The notes under the pieces: model-generated
The model's input: only the letters and a program-made list of their open reading frames with translations
What the model was told of the DNA's origin: nothing
Databases searched by the model: none
Program-made: the position numbers and the translations under genes
Shown here: one piece after another, positions 25,102 to 34,377 of the stretch
Numbering within the stretch: position 1 is the first letter of the stretch
How the letters are laid out: each line of letters begins with the position of its first letter
NCBI RefSeq assembly: GCF_014648415.1
Contig: NZ_BMRB01000008.1
Span: 62,001 to 126,000, forward strand
Reading direction: 5' to 3'
Source of the DNA: Actinokineospora fastidiosa
GTDB taxonomy: Bacteria > Actinomycetota > Actinomycetes > Mycobacteriales > Pseudonocardiaceae
Length of the DNA: 64,000 nt

Positions 25102-27870
25102 GTGTCCGCTGGTGCAACCCCCTCTCCGGCCGAGGCGTACGCCGCATCCCGGCGTCGTGCCCGCCACCCCAAGCTCACCGACTTCACCGGTGAGCTGTCG
25201 TTCGAGCTCGATCCGTTCCAGCACGACGCCTGCGCCGCCCTGGAGGACGGCCACGGCGTGCTGGTGTGCGCGCCGACGGGCGCGGGCAAGACCGTGGTGG
25301 GCGAGTTCGCGGTGCACCTGGCGCTCACCGAGGGCCGCAAGTGCTTCTACACGACGCCGATCAAGGCCCTGTCGAACCAGAAGTTCGCCGACCTGACCGC
25401 CCGCTACGGTGCGAAGTCGGTCGGGCTGCTGACGGGCGACACCGCCATCAACGGCAGCGCGCCCATCGTGGTCATGACGACCGAGGTGCTGCGCAACATG
25501 CTCTACGCCGAGTCCTCGGCGCTGCACGGCCTCGGTTATGTGGTCATGGACGAGGTGCACTACCTCGCCGACCGCTTCCGCGGCGCGGTGTGGGAGGAGG
25601 TGATCCTGCACCTGCCGGAGTGGGTCACCCTGGTCAGCCTGTCGGCGACGGTCAGCAACGCCGAGGAGTTCGGCGAGTGGCTGGTCGAGGTGCGCGGCGA
25701 CACGACGGTGGTCGTCGACGAGCACCGCCCGGTCCCGCTGTGGCAGCACATGCTGGTGGGCAACCGGATGCTGGACCTGTTCGCGGGCGGCGAGCCGGGG
25801 ACCGACGCGCGGATCAACCCGCAGCTGCTGCGCCGGGTCGAGGACGTCGGCCGGATGCACGCGCCGTGGCGGTCCCCGCGCCAGCGCGGCGGCAGGCCGG
25901 AGCGCGCGCCGCGGTCGCGGTTCCGTCCGCCGTCGCGGATCGACGTGATCGGTCGGCTGGACGCCGAAGGGCTGCTCCCGGCGATCGTGTTCGTGTTCAG
26001 CCGGGCGGGCTGCGAGGCGGCCGTGACCCAGTGCGTGCGGTCCGGGCTGCGGCTCAACACCGAGGACGAGGTGGCCGAGGTCCGCAGGATCGTGGAGCGG
26101 CGCACCAAGGACCTGCCCGACGCCGACCTGACCGTGCTGGGCTTCTGGGAGTGGCGGGAGGCGCTGGAGCGCGGGTTCGCCGGGCACCACGCCGGGCTGC
26201 TGCCCGCGTTCAAGGAGACCGTCGAGGAACTGTTCGTGCGCGGGCTGGTCAAGGCCGTGTTCGCCACGGAGACGCTGGCGCTGGGCATCAACATGCCCGC
26301 GCGCACGGTCGTGCTGGAGCGGCTGGTCAAGTACAACGGCGAGGCGCACGTCGACCTGACGCCGGGCGAGTACACGCAGCTCACCGGGCGCGCCGGGCGG
26401 CGGGGCATCGACGTGGAGGGCCACGCCGTCGTGCTGTGGCAGCCCGGCGTCGACCCCAAGGCCGTCGGCGGGCTCGCCTCGACCAGGACCTACCCGCTGC
26501 GCTCGTCGTTCCGGCCCGGCTACAACATGGCGATAAACCTCGTCGACCGGCTCGGCGTGCGGGAGGCGCGGGAGATCCTCGAGCAGTCCTTCGCCCAGTT
26601 CCAGGCCGACCGCTCGGTGGTCGGGCTGGCCCGGCGGGTGGAGCGCAACAAGGAGGCGCTGGAGGGCTACGCCGAGTCGATGACCTGCCACCTCGGCGAC
26701 TTCGCCGAGTACGCCGAGCTGCGGCGGCGCATCTCCGAGCGGGAGAAGCAGCTGGCCAGGCAGAACACGGCGGCGCGGCGGGCGGAGACGGCGCGCTCGC
26801 TCGAGGCGCTGCGCAAGGGCGACGTGATCGCCGTCCCGGCGGGCAGGCGCTCGGGCCTGGCCATCGTGATCGACCCGGGCGTCGAGCCGATGGGGGAGCC
26901 GCGGCCGCTGGTGGTGACCGAGGACCGGTGGGCCGGACGGCTGTCGGTGGCGGACTTCCCCGCGCCGGTCGAGCCGCTGGGCCGGGTCCGGCTGCCGAAG
27001 CAGGTCGACATCCGCTCGCCCAAGTCGCGGCGGGACCTGGCCTCGTCGCTGCGGGCCACCGGGATCGAGGCGCCCGGGCGCGGCAAGCGGCGGACCGGGG
27101 CCGACGAGGACAGCGAGCTGCTGGCGCTGCGGCGGGCGCTGCGCGCGCACCCCTGCCACGGGTGCCCGGACCGGGAGGCGCACGCCCGCTGGGGCGAGCG
27201 CTATCACCGGTTGCGTGCCGAGACCGACCAGGTGGCGCGCAAGGTCGCGGCGACCACGCACTCGCTGGCCCGGCAGTTCGACCGGATCCGGGCGCTGCTT
27301 GCCCAGCGCGGCTACCTGGCCGCGGACGACGAGCGGCCCGGCGAGCAGGTGGTGACCGAGCACGGCAAGCGGCTGTCCCGGCTCTACAGCGAGTCCGACC
27401 TGCTGGCCGCGGAGTGCCTGCGGCACGGGGTGTGGGACGGGCTGGACGCCGCCGAGCTGGCCGCGGTCGTCTCGGCGCTGGTGTTCGAGGCGCGCCGCGA
27501 CGGGCCGATGGAGGCCAGGGTCCCCGGCGGGGCGGTGACCGACGCGCTCACCGCGACGGCGCGGCTGTGGGCCGAGCTGGAGTCCGACGAGCGGCACCAC
27601 CGGCTGGACCGCACCCGCGAGCCGGACGCCGGTTTCGCCTGGACGGTGTACCGGTGGGTGCGCGGGGAGTCGCTGGAGAAGGTGATCACCGCGGCCGAGT
27701 CGGCTGGCCAGGAGCTCTCCGCGGGCGACTTCGTGCGCTGGTGCCGTCAGGTGATCGATCTGCTCGACCAGATCCGGGACGTGATGGGGGAGAAGGCCCC
27801 GGTGGGGGCGGCCGCGGCCGCCGCGGTGAAGGCGATCCGGCGCGGGGTGGTGGCGTTGGCCTCGGCGTAG
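25102..27870 (+). CDS. helY: DEAD/DEAH-box RNA helicase HelY (Ski2/Mtr4-like)
   Basis: A 922-residue superfamily 2 helicase similar to eukaryotic Mtr4/Ski2 and mycobacterial HelY. Motif I is APTGAGKT, motif II DEVH, motif III SATVSN, and motif VI contains TGRAGRRGID. A winged-helix and ratchet region follow, and the C-terminal third is the helical DSHCT domain. It probably unwinds RNA during processing or decay. GTG 25102 starts 34 bases after the kinase stop. It is followed by the DUF4333 gene, as Rv2092c is by Rv2091c. Confidence 0.93.
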   Translation: MSAGATPSPAEAYAASRRRARHPKLTDFTGELSFELDPFQHDACAALEDGHGVLVCAPTGAGKTVVGEFAVHLALTEGRKCFYTTPIKALSNQKFADLTARYGAKSVGLLTGDTAINGSAPIVVMTTEVLRNMLYAESSALHGLGYVVMDEVHYLADRFRGAVWEEVILHLPEWVTLVSLSATVSNAEEFGEWLVEVRGDTTVVVDEHRPVPLWQHMLVGNRMLDLFAGGEPGTDARINPQLLRRVEDVGRMHAPWRSPRQRGGRPERAPRSRFRPPSRIDVIGRLDAEGLLPAIVFVFSRAGCEAAVTQCVRSGLRLNTEDEVAEVRRIVERRTKDLPDADLTVLGFWEWREALERGFAGHHAGLLPAFKETVEELFVRGLVKAVFATETLALGINMPARTVVLERLVKYNGEAHVDLTPGEYTQLTGRAGRRGIDVEGHAVVLWQPGVDPKAVGGLASTRTYPLRSSFRPGYNMAINLVDRLGVREAREILEQSFAQFQADRSVVGLARRVERNKEALEGYAESMTCHLGDFAEYAELRRRISEREKQLARQNTAARRAETARSLEALRKGDVIAVPAGRRSGLAIVIDPGVEPMGEPRPLVVTEDRWAGRLSVADFPAPVEPLGRVRLPKQVDIRSPKSRRDLASSLRATGIEAPGRGKRRTGADEDSELLALRRALRAHPCHGCPDREAHARWGERYHRLRAETDQVARKVAATTHSLARQFDRIRALLAQRGYLAADDERPGEQVVTEHGKRLSRLYSESDLLAAECLRHGVWDGLDAAELAAVVSALVFEARRDGPMEARVPGGAVTDALTATARLWAELESDERHHRLDRTREPDAGFAWTVYRWVRGESLEKVITAAESAGQELSAGDFVRWCRQVIDLLDQIRDVMGEKAPVGAAAAAAVKAIRRGVVALASA

Positions 27871-27975
27871 CGGGTCGCCGCACACGCGGGCGGGTCGCTG
27901 TGGTTTGATCGCGCGAGGTGGTGTCTGGGCGTCGGAGTCCGGGCGGTGGCGCGCGAGACCAGGCGGAGGCGAACG

Positions 27976-28626
27976 ATGAGCAGCCCTTACGGGCCGTCCG
28001 GTGGACAGGACCCGCAGCAGCCGTGGGGCCAGCAGCCCTATGGCGGCGGCCAGGTGCCCGGCCCGCCCTCGGGCGGGTTCCCGGCGCAGGGCTACCCCCA
28101 GCAGGGGTACCCGCAGCAGGGCCAGCCCCAGTACGGGTACGGCCAGCAGCAGCCCCAGCCCACGCAGCAGTACCCGGGCGGCGGCTACCAGCCGTACGGG
28201 GACCAGCACCAGCAGCCGTACGGCGAGCAGCAGCAGCAGTACCCGGGCTACGGCCAGCAGCAGCAGTACCCCGGTCAGCAGCCGAAGAAGAAGTCCAACG
28301 GACTGATCTGGGGCATCGTCGCCGTCGTGGTGCTCGCGGTCGGCGCGGTGGTGGTGCTCGGCTTCGTGACCCCGGGCTGGTTCAACAAGCGCGTGTTCGA
28401 CAACACCGCCGTGCAGGACGGTGTGAAGACGGTGCTGGTCAACGACTACGGCGCCGACGACGGCAAGATCGAGTCGGTCTCCTGCCCCGAGGGCGAGCCG
28501 GTGACGAAGGACCACCGCTTCACCTGCACCGTCAAGTACGACGGGCAGGAGTTCCAGGTGGACATCACCGTCCGCGACGAGTCCAACGGCCAGTACGAGG
28601 TCGCCAACCCCAACCTGCCGGACTGA
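27976..28626 (+). CDS. Membrane protein with DUF4333 domain
   Basis: A 216-residue protein with a disordered, repeat-rich N-terminus of Gln, Tyr, Pro and Gly (YPQQGYPQQGQPQYGYG and similar), one transmembrane helix (LIWGIVAVVVLAVGAVVVLG) and an extracellular DUF4333 domain with two cysteines (VSCPEGEP, FTCTVKYD). The ATG at 27976 has GGAGG 7 bases upstream. It is syntenic with mycobacterial Rv2091c. Its overall plan resembles the three paralogs beside arc, though the extracellular domain differs. Role unknown. Confidence 0.85.
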   Translation: MSSPYGPSGGQDPQQPWGQQPYGGGQVPGPPSGGFPAQGYPQQGYPQQGQPQYGYGQQQPQPTQQYPGGGYQPYGDQHQQPYGEQQQQYPGYGQQQQYPGQQPKKKSNGLIWGIVAVVVLAVGAVVVLGFVTPGWFNKRVFDNTAVQDGVKTVLVNDYGADDGKIESVSCPEGEPVTKDHRFTCTVKYDGQEFQVDITVRDESNGQYEVANPNLPD

Positions 28627-28630
28627 TCCT

Positions 28631-29818
28631 TTGCCCGACGTTCGACCGCTCGCCGCCGACGAGGTCCGCGCGGCGCACACGCTGTTCCGCGCCGCGCTGC
28701 ACCGGGGGCCGATGTCGGCCGACCAGTGGGCGTTCAGCGGCCGCTCCTTCGAGCCCGGCCGCACGCTCGGCGCCTTCGTCGACGGCCGAATGGTCGGCAC
28801 GGCGCTGGCCTGGTCGTCCGATCTCGTCGTCCCCGGCGGCGCGACGCTGCCGATGGCCGCGGTGACGCGCGTCGGCGTGCGCACGGACTTCCGGCGGCGC
28901 GGCGTGCTGCGGGCGCTGATGCGCGAGCAGGTGGACGACGTGGCCGAGCGCGGCGAGGTGTTCGCGGGTCTGCACGCGACAGAGCCGGTCATCTACGGGC
29001 GCTTCGGATACGGCGTGGGCACGCGCGCGTTGCGCGTCGCCGCCCGGGGCGCGCGGCTGCTGCCCTCGGTGCCGACCGGCGGCGCGGTGCGCGTCGTCGA
29101 CCCGGGTTTCCCCGGCCTGCCGGGGATCTACGACCGGGCCAGGCGGTCCCGCGTGGGATCGATCGCCCGCCCGCCGGAGTGGTGGGTGAACTACGAGCGG
29201 GCGTGGGGCGTCAACGAGAACCTGGTCGTCGCCGTGCACAGCGGTGACGACGGCGACGACGGGTTCGTGGCGTGGCGGCCGTCGGAGACTGCCGACCCCA
29301 CCGACACGACCACGCTCGCGGTGGAGGACTTCGTCGCGGCGACGCCCGCGGTGGCCTACGCGCTGTGGGAGTTCCTGCTGGGCATCGATCTCGTCAGCTG
29401 CGTGCGCGCGTTCATGCGCCCGCTGGACGAGTCGCTGACGGTCGCGGTGCCGGACCCGCGCACGGTGTCCATCGAGGACGTGGTGGACGACCTCTGGCTG
29501 CGCCTGGTCGACGTCCCCGCCGCGCTCGGCGCGCGGGTCTACGGCGACGCCGACCCGGTGGTGGTCGAGGTGGCCGACCCGTTCCGCCCCGGCAACGACG
29601 GCTGCTACCGGATCACCCCGGACAAGGCCGAGCGCTGCGACGACGCGCCAGCCGTGTCCGTTGGGGTCGAGGTGCTGGCGATGCTCTACTTCGGCGCGTG
29701 GTCGTGGTCGTCGCTGGCCGAGGCGGGCCGGGTGACGGTCGACGACCCGGCCGCGCTCGCGCACCTCGACCGGCTCTTCGCGCTGGAGCGGCCCGCCTTC
29801 TGCGGGACGTACTTCTAG
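28631..29818 (+). CDS. Eis-like GNAT N-acetyltransferase
   Basis: A 395-residue member of the Eis family, which contains an N-terminal GNAT domain, a second GNAT-like domain and an SCP2-like C-terminal domain. The acetyl-CoA loop is visible as VGVRTDFRRRGVLRALM, and the protein ends in Phe (CGTYF), whose free carboxylate acts in catalysis in Eis. Such enzymes acetylate amines, including aminoglycosides and protein lysines. The proposed TTG start lies 4 bases after the preceding stop, so the genes are probably coupled. It converges on the exonuclease gene with a 4-base overlap. Confidence 0.87.
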   Translation: MPDVRPLAADEVRAAHTLFRAALHRGPMSADQWAFSGRSFEPGRTLGAFVDGRMVGTALAWSSDLVVPGGATLPMAAVTRVGVRTDFRRRGVLRALMREQVDDVAERGEVFAGLHATEPVIYGRFGYGVGTRALRVAARGARLLPSVPTGGAVRVVDPGFPGLPGIYDRARRSRVGSIARPPEWWVNYERAWGVNENLVVAVHSGDDGDDGFVAWRPSETADPTDTTTLAVEDFVAATPAVAYALWEFLLGIDLVSCVRAFMRPLDESLTVAVPDPRTVSIEDVVDDLWLRLVDVPAALGARVYGDADPVVVEVADPFRPGNDGCYRITPDKAERCDDAPAVSVGVEVLAMLYFGAWSWSSLAEAGRVTVDDPAALAHLDRLFALERPAFCGTYF

Positions 29819-30741
29819 GGCGCGGTCAGCGCGTCGATCAGGCGGTCGACGGAGCTGCCGAGGTCCCAGCGCTCCTGGAGCGCGCGCATCCGGTCGACGT
29901 CGACCTCGCCGGGCAGCGCGTCCGGGCAGCTCGCGGTGATCAGGGCGTCCTCGTTGACCTTGACGACCAGCGGCGCCTTCGCCAGGTAGTCCGCGTCGTG
30001 CTCGAACGCCTGCCGCACACGCAGAGGCACGTCCGACGAGCCCGCGGCGGCGGCGTCGACCAAAGCCTGCAGCGAGCCGAACCTGGTGATCAGCCGGGCG
30101 GCGGTCTTCTCGCCGATGCCGGTGATGCCGGGCAGGCCGTCGGACGGGTCGCCGCGCAGCACGGCCATGTCGGCGTAGGCGGAGCCGACCGGCGGCAGGC
30201 CGTACTTCTCGGCCAGCTCGACCGGGCCGATCACGGTCTTCTTGCGCCAGCCCGCACCCACGTACACCACGCGGACGGTCGTGGGCTCGTCGCGCACGCA
30301 CTGGAACAGGTCGCGGTCGCCGGTGATGATCTCCACCGGGTCGGCCTTCTCCCGGGCGGCCAGCGTGCCGATCACGTCGTCGGCCTCGTGGCCTGCGGAC
30401 TCGGCCATGCAGATCCCGGCGGCGTCGAGCAGGTCGACGATGATCGGGACCTGCGGGGTGAGCGTGTCGGGCACCTCCTCGACGTTGTTGGCCGGGTCGG
30501 CCACCCGCTGCGCCTTGTAGCTCGGGATCGCCGCGACCCGGAACGCCGGGCGCCAGTCGGCGTCCATGCACGCCACCAGCCGCGAGGGCGACCGCTCGGT
30601 GATGATCTGCGCGACCATCCCCGCGAACCCGCGCACGGCGTTGACCGGCACCCCGTCGGGTGAGGTCATCGACTCCGGGACGGCGTAGAACGACCGGAAG
30701 TACAGGCTCGCCGAGTCCAACAGCACCAGGGGTCCGCTCAC
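29815..30741 (-). CDS. 5'-3' exonuclease (flap-endonuclease family)
   Basis: A 308-residue nuclease equivalent to the N-terminal domain of DNA polymerase I and to mycobacterial Rv2090. It has the acidic metal sites LVLLDSASLYFRS, GHEADDVIG and ITGDRDLFQCV, and the helix-hairpin-helix PGITGIGEKTAARLI. It should remove 5' flaps and RNA primers. GTG 30741 is preceded by CAGGGT with a 7-base gap, near the leaderless pattern. The upstream reading frame is much longer but lacks a start signal. Confidence 0.9.
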   Translation of the reverse strand: MSGPLVLLDSASLYFRSFYAVPESMTSPDGVPVNAVRGFAGMVAQIITERSPSRLVACMDADWRPAFRVAAIPSYKAQRVADPANNVEEVPDTLTPQVPIIVDLLDAAGICMAESAGHEADDVIGTLAAREKADPVEIITGDRDLFQCVRDEPTTVRVVYVGAGWRKKTVIGPVELAEKYGLPPVGSAYADMAVLRGDPSDGLPGITGIGEKTAARLITRFGSLQALVDAAAAGSSDVPLRVRQAFEHDADYLAKAPLVVKVNEDALITASCPDALPGEVDVDRMRALQERWDLGSSVDRLIDALTAP

Positions 30742-30778
30742 GCCGCGAACCCTGCCACACCGGGCCGACAAGGTCCAC

Positions 30779-31114
30779 GTGAGCGAGCACCTGGGTGCGA
30801 AGAGAGCAAGGTGGGAAGTTTCGCCGAATTCCCCCGTCATGGGGATGCCCCGGCCCCGTCTCCCGATCATGCGGAAGCCCCGACTGTCCTCGAGCAGGCG
30901 CCCCGCGATCCCCGGTCCACGCCCGACCTCCGAGGTGCGGACCGCCATCGCCGCGCTGCCCCCGGTGCAGCGCGAGGTGCTGCGCCTGCGATTGCTCGAG
31001 GGCCTTTCCGCCGACGAGGTGGCCGAACGCCTGTCGATGACCCCGGCGGCGGTCCGCCTGGTCCAGCACCGCGCGTTGACCGCGCTGCGCGCGTACCTGG
31101 CTTCCCGGAACTGA
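30779..31114 (+). CDS. Small sigma-70 region 4-like protein
   Basis: A 111-residue frame whose last 60 residues look like region 4 of an ECF sigma factor: LPPVQREVLRLRLLEGLSADEVAERL, then MTPAAVRLVQHRALTALRAYL. The N-terminal half is Arg/Pro-rich and has no region 2, so it cannot be a complete sigma factor. It may be a regulator made of the helix-turn-helix alone or a decayed sigma gene. The start is uncertain; GTG 30779 gives the longest form with good third-position GC. It is divergent from the exonuclease. Confidence 0.5.
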   Translation: MSEHLGAKRARWEVSPNSPVMGMPRPRLPIMRKPRLSSSRRPAIPGPRPTSEVRTAIAALPPVQREVLRLRLLEGLSADEVAERLSMTPAAVRLVQHRALTALRAYLASRN

Positions 31115-31259
31115 ACGGCCCCGCGTCCCGGGCCGGATCGTCCACATCGGAGCGCTGGCGGGTGGCGGCGGCGGAGTGCGCGGGAGCCCCTGGCGCGTTC
31201 CACCGGATTGTGCGGCGGGCGGGCCCGCGGCTCGGCGTACCGCGGGCCCGGCTGCGCGT

Positions 31260-31283
31260 GGAACCGGTTCCGGAACCGGTTCC
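31260..31283. repeat. Twin palindrome GGAACCGGTTCC
   Basis: Two perfect 12-bp palindromes lie head to tail (31260-31271, 31272-31283) and together form a 24-bp palindrome. They sit between the ends of two convergent genes. They could be LacI-type operator halves (AACCGGTT core) or a cruciform/terminator; there is no T-run. Confidence 0.6.
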
Positions 31284-31316
31284 GGGACTGATTGAACCGA
31301 ACCGTCGCCGGTCGCG

Positions 31317-32300
31317 TCAAGGCGCGGATTCGCGGACGACCAGGGTCGTCGGCACCACGACCGGTCCCTCGGGCGGCGGCTCGCCGTCCAGGAGGCCCAG
31401 CAGGAGGCGGGCCGCGGCCTCGCCCATCTCCCTCGACGGCTGGCGGATCGTGGTCAGCGCGGGCACGGTGTGGCAGGCGAGGTCGTCGAAGCCGACCACC
31501 GCCACGTCCGTCGGCACCTTCAGCTCGGCCGCGCGCAGGGCGTCGAGCGCGCCGATGGCCATGTGGTCGTTCTGGGCGAAGACGCCGTCGAAGCCGACGC
31601 CCTCGGCCAGCAGGCCCTCGATGGCGGCCCGGCCGCTCTCGCGGGTGAAATCGCCCTCGACGACCAGGGCGGCGGGCAGGCCGCGGGCGGACAGCGTCTC
31701 GGTGAAGCCCTCGGTGCGGGCGTGGGTGCAGCCGAACTCGGCCGGGCCGGTGATCAGCGCCAGCCGCTCGCGGCCCAGCGCCAGCAGATGGCGGGCGGCG
31801 TCGGCCGCGCCGTCGCGGTTGGTGGTGGCCACGGACGGGAAGCCCGGGTTGTCGCCGCGGTCGTCGATCATGACCACCGGCAGGCCGGACTCGTGCAGGC
31901 CCGTCAGGTAGCCCAGGGTGCCGGGCGGGGCGATGAGCAGCAGCCCGTCGAACGCCTTGGCGCTGACGTGGCGGGCGAACTGGGCCAGCGACTCCTCGCC
32001 CCGGTTCATCGTGTTGAGCAGCAGCCCGTAGCCGCGGGCCTCCAGGACGTCGGCGACGCCCTGCAGCACCTCGCCCATCCACGGCCACGTCAGGCTGGGC
32101 ACGAACATGCCGACGGTCTGCGTGCGCCCCCGGGCGAGCCCGACCGCGCGGGCGCTGGGGGTGTAGCCGGTGGCGGCGATCACCTCGCGCACCCGGACTG
32201 CGGTGGCGGCGTCGACGTCGTCCTTGTTGTTGAGCACGCGGGAGACCGTCGTCTTGCTGACCCGCGCGCGGCGGGCGATCTCGGCGATGGTGACGCGCAC
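31317..32300 (-). CDS. LacI-family transcriptional regulator
   Basis: A 327-residue LacI/GalR-type repressor. The N-terminal helix-turn-helix and hinge read TIAEIARRARVSKTTVSRVL and then ARAVGLARGRTQTVG, followed by a periplasmic-binding-like sugar domain. GTG 32300 has AAGGAGG 7 bases before it. It is divergent from malQ, so it may control alpha-glucan use. Another possibility is that it reads the CebR-type boxes at 34294 and 55511, 2 kb and 23 kb away. No palindrome of that type lies at its own promoter. Confidence 0.9.
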   Translation of the reverse strand: MRVTIAEIARRARVSKTTVSRVLNNKDDVDAATAVRVREVIAATGYTPSARAVGLARGRTQTVGMFVPSLTWPWMGEVLQGVADVLEARGYGLLLNTMNRGEESLAQFARHVSAKAFDGLLLIAPPGTLGYLTGLHESGLPVVMIDDRGDNPGFPSVATTNRDGAADAARHLLALGRERLALITGPAEFGCTHARTEGFTETLSARGLPAALVVEGDFTRESGRAAIEGLLAEGVGFDGVFAQNDHMAIGALDALRAAELKVPTDVAVVGFDDLACHTVPALTTIRQPSREMGEAAARLLLGLLDGEPPPEGPVVVPTTLVVRESAP

Positions 32301-32346
32301 CGGCGCCTCCTTGTGTTCCGCGGGTGCGGGTGGCCCGCCGTGCCCC

Positions 32347-32352
32347 TACCGT
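32347..32352 (+). promoter_or_regulatory. -10 element of a leaderless malQ transcript
   Basis: TACCGT ends 6 bases before GTG 32359; no ribosome site is present. This fixes the malQ start. Confidence 0.6.
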
Positions 32353-32358
32353 GACACC

Positions 32359-34248
32359 GTGATCACCGAAGACCTGGCCACCCTGGCGTCAGCCTACGGC
32401 GTCTCCACCGGCTACGAGGACGGCGCGGGGGACTGGCACGACGTCGACGCCGAGGTCGTCGTCGCCGTCCTGGCCCAGCTGGGCGTCCCGGCGGGCAGCC
32501 CGGACGAGATCAGCGCCAGCATCGCCGCCGCGCCTGCCGACCCGACGCCGACCGTGGTGACCCAGGGCGACGCCGTCCACCTCGGACAGGGCGAACTCCT
32601 GCTGGAGGACGGCGGGACGCTCCCGGTCGACGGCGTGCTCCCGGCCGACGCGCCGCTCGGCTGGCACCGGCTGCGCCGCGGCGACACGGTGACGCCGCTG
32701 GCGGTCACCCCCGCGCGGCTGACCCCCGTCCCGCGCGCCTGGGGGTGGATGGTGCAGCTGTACGCGCTGCACTCCGAGCGCTCCTGGGGCATCGGCGACT
32801 ACGCCGACCTGCGGACCTTCGCCGCGGGCACGGCCGCGCAGGGCGCGGGCGCGCTGCTGGTCAGCCCGGTCGGCGCGATCACCCCGACCGAGCCGGTGGA
32901 GCGCTCGCCGTACTCGCCGTCGAGCAGGCGGTTCCACAACCCGCTGCTGCTGTCGGTCACCGAGACCGAGGCGTTCCGCGCCGCCGACCCGGACACCCGC
33001 GCCGCCGTGCTCGCGCTGCGGCCGGACGAGCCCGACGATCTGATCGACTACCAAGCCGTGTGGCGCGCGAAGTCCGCGGCGCTGGCCCTGCTCGCGCCGC
33101 GCGAGGTGCCCGAGCCCGACGCCGCGCTCGGCGAGTTCGCCACCTTCTGCGCCCTGGCCGAGCGGCACGGCGGCGACTGGCGCACCTGGCCGCACGGCCT
33201 GCGCAGGCCCGACTCGCCCGAGGTCGCCGCCGCCCGCCGGGAACTCGCCGAGCGGGTCGCCTTCCACGTGTGGGTGCAGCGCGAGTGCGCCGCCCAGCTG
33301 GCCTCCGCGCACGCCGCCGCGCACCGGATGGCCGTCGGCATCCTGCACGACCTGCCGGTGGGCGTGGACCCCGGCGGGGCGGACGCGTGGGCGCTGCAGG
33401 ACGTGCTGGCCGCGGACGTCACCGTCGGCGCGCCGCCGGACGCGTTCAGCCCCAAGGGCCAGGACTGGGCGCTGCCGCCGCTGCGCCCCGACCGCCTCGC
33501 CGCCGAGGGCTACCTGCCGTTCCGCGACATGATCCGCGCGGTGCTCGCCCACGGCGACGGCATCCGCGTCGACCATGTGGCCGGGCTCTGGCGGCTGTGG
33601 TGGATCCCGCCGGGGCAGTCGCCGGACCGCGGCACCTACGTGCGCTACGACGGACGCGCCATGCTGGGCGTGCTCGCGCTGGAGGCGCACCGGGCGGGCG
33701 CGGTCGTCGTCGGCGAGGACCTGGGCACCGTGCCCGACGAGGTCTCCGCCGAACTGCGCGAGCGCGGCGCGCTGGGGTGCGCGGTGGCCTGGTTCGAGCG
33801 CGACGACGACGGCAAGCCGCTGCCGCCGGAGCGCTGGCCCGCCCGCGCCGTGGCCACACTGTCCACTCACGACCTGCCGACCGCCGCGGGGTTCCTCTCC
33901 GGCGAGCACGTCCGCGTCCGCGCCGACCTCGGCCTGCTCGACGACCCCGACGCCGAGGCGAGGCGCGCGCGGCAGGAGCGCGACGACCTGCTCGACCTGC
34001 TCGCCGCCGAGGGCCTGACGGACGACGACCGCGTCCTCGCGCTGCACGAACTGCTCGCGCGCACCCCGTGCGACCTGGTGCTCGCCGCGCCGACCGACGT
34101 CATCGGCGACACCCGCCAGCCCAACCTGCCGGGCACCGTCGACGAGTACCCCAACTGGCGAATCCGGCTCCGCCCGGACGTCCACGAGCTGCTGGCCGAC
34201 GCGCGGATGCAGCGCATCGCGGCGCTGCTGGGCGACGCCGCTCGGTAA
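32359..34248 (+). CDS. malQ: 4-alpha-glucanotransferase (amylomaltase, GH77)
   Basis: MalQ moves maltosyl units between alpha-1,4-glucans. The 629-residue protein has an N-terminal extension with beta-rich domains (1-140), as usual for actinobacterial MalQ, and then the GH77 barrel. The catalytic Asp is in DGIRVDHVAGLW, the acid/base Glu in VVGEDLGTVPDEV and the third carboxylate in STHDLPTAAG. The long frame begins 63 codons earlier inside lacI, but the leaderless-type promoter places the start at GTG 32359. It is divergent from the LacI regulator gene. Confidence 0.92.
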   Translation: MITEDLATLASAYGVSTGYEDGAGDWHDVDAEVVVAVLAQLGVPAGSPDEISASIAAAPADPTPTVVTQGDAVHLGQGELLLEDGGTLPVDGVLPADAPLGWHRLRRGDTVTPLAVTPARLTPVPRAWGWMVQLYALHSERSWGIGDYADLRTFAAGTAAQGAGALLVSPVGAITPTEPVERSPYSPSSRRFHNPLLLSVTETEAFRAADPDTRAAVLALRPDEPDDLIDYQAVWRAKSAALALLAPREVPEPDAALGEFATFCALAERHGGDWRTWPHGLRRPDSPEVAAARRELAERVAFHVWVQRECAAQLASAHAAAHRMAVGILHDLPVGVDPGGADAWALQDVLAADVTVGAPPDAFSPKGQDWALPPLRPDRLAAEGYLPFRDMIRAVLAHGDGIRVDHVAGLWRLWWIPPGQSPDRGTYVRYDGRAMLGVLALEAHRAGAVVVGEDLGTVPDEVSAELRERGALGCAVAWFERDDDGKPLPPERWPARAVATLSTHDLPTAAGFLSGEHVRVRADLGLLDDPDAEARRARQERDDLLDLLAAEGLTDDDRVLALHELLARTPCDLVLAAPTDVIGDTRQPNLPGTVDEYPNWRIRLRPDVHELLADARMQRIAALLGDAAR

Positions 34249-34279
34249 CGCCCTCTATACATCCGCGTGTCAGTGCGCC

Positions 34280-34307
34280 TATGCTCTCGAAACTGAGAGC
34301 GCTCCCA
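34280..34307 (+). promoter_or_regulatory. Promoter and CebR/CelR-type operator of the GH9 cellulase
   Basis: TATGCT (34280-34285) is a -10 box that would start transcription near 34292. TGAGAGCGCTCCCA (34294-34307) begins just downstream and matches 13 of 14 bases of the CebR/CelR box TGGGAGCGCTCCCA. A repressor here would block initiation until cello-oligosaccharides are present (inference from known CebR systems). Confidence 0.75.
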
Positions 34308-34377
34308 ACGCCATGTCCCACGCCGTCGGAGTGGACGGCACGGCACGTCGATGTGCCGTTAGGCAAGGAGTTTGTCG

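Noticed and set aside
25057-28992. A 1311-codon minus-strand frame
   Set aside because: Antisense to helY and its neighbour, with no family resemblance and Arg/His-rich shadow composition.
32770-32785. GAGCGCTCC core inside malQ, like a CebR box
   Set aside because: The outer bases do not match and it is explained by codons; the same holds for a similar string near 63810.
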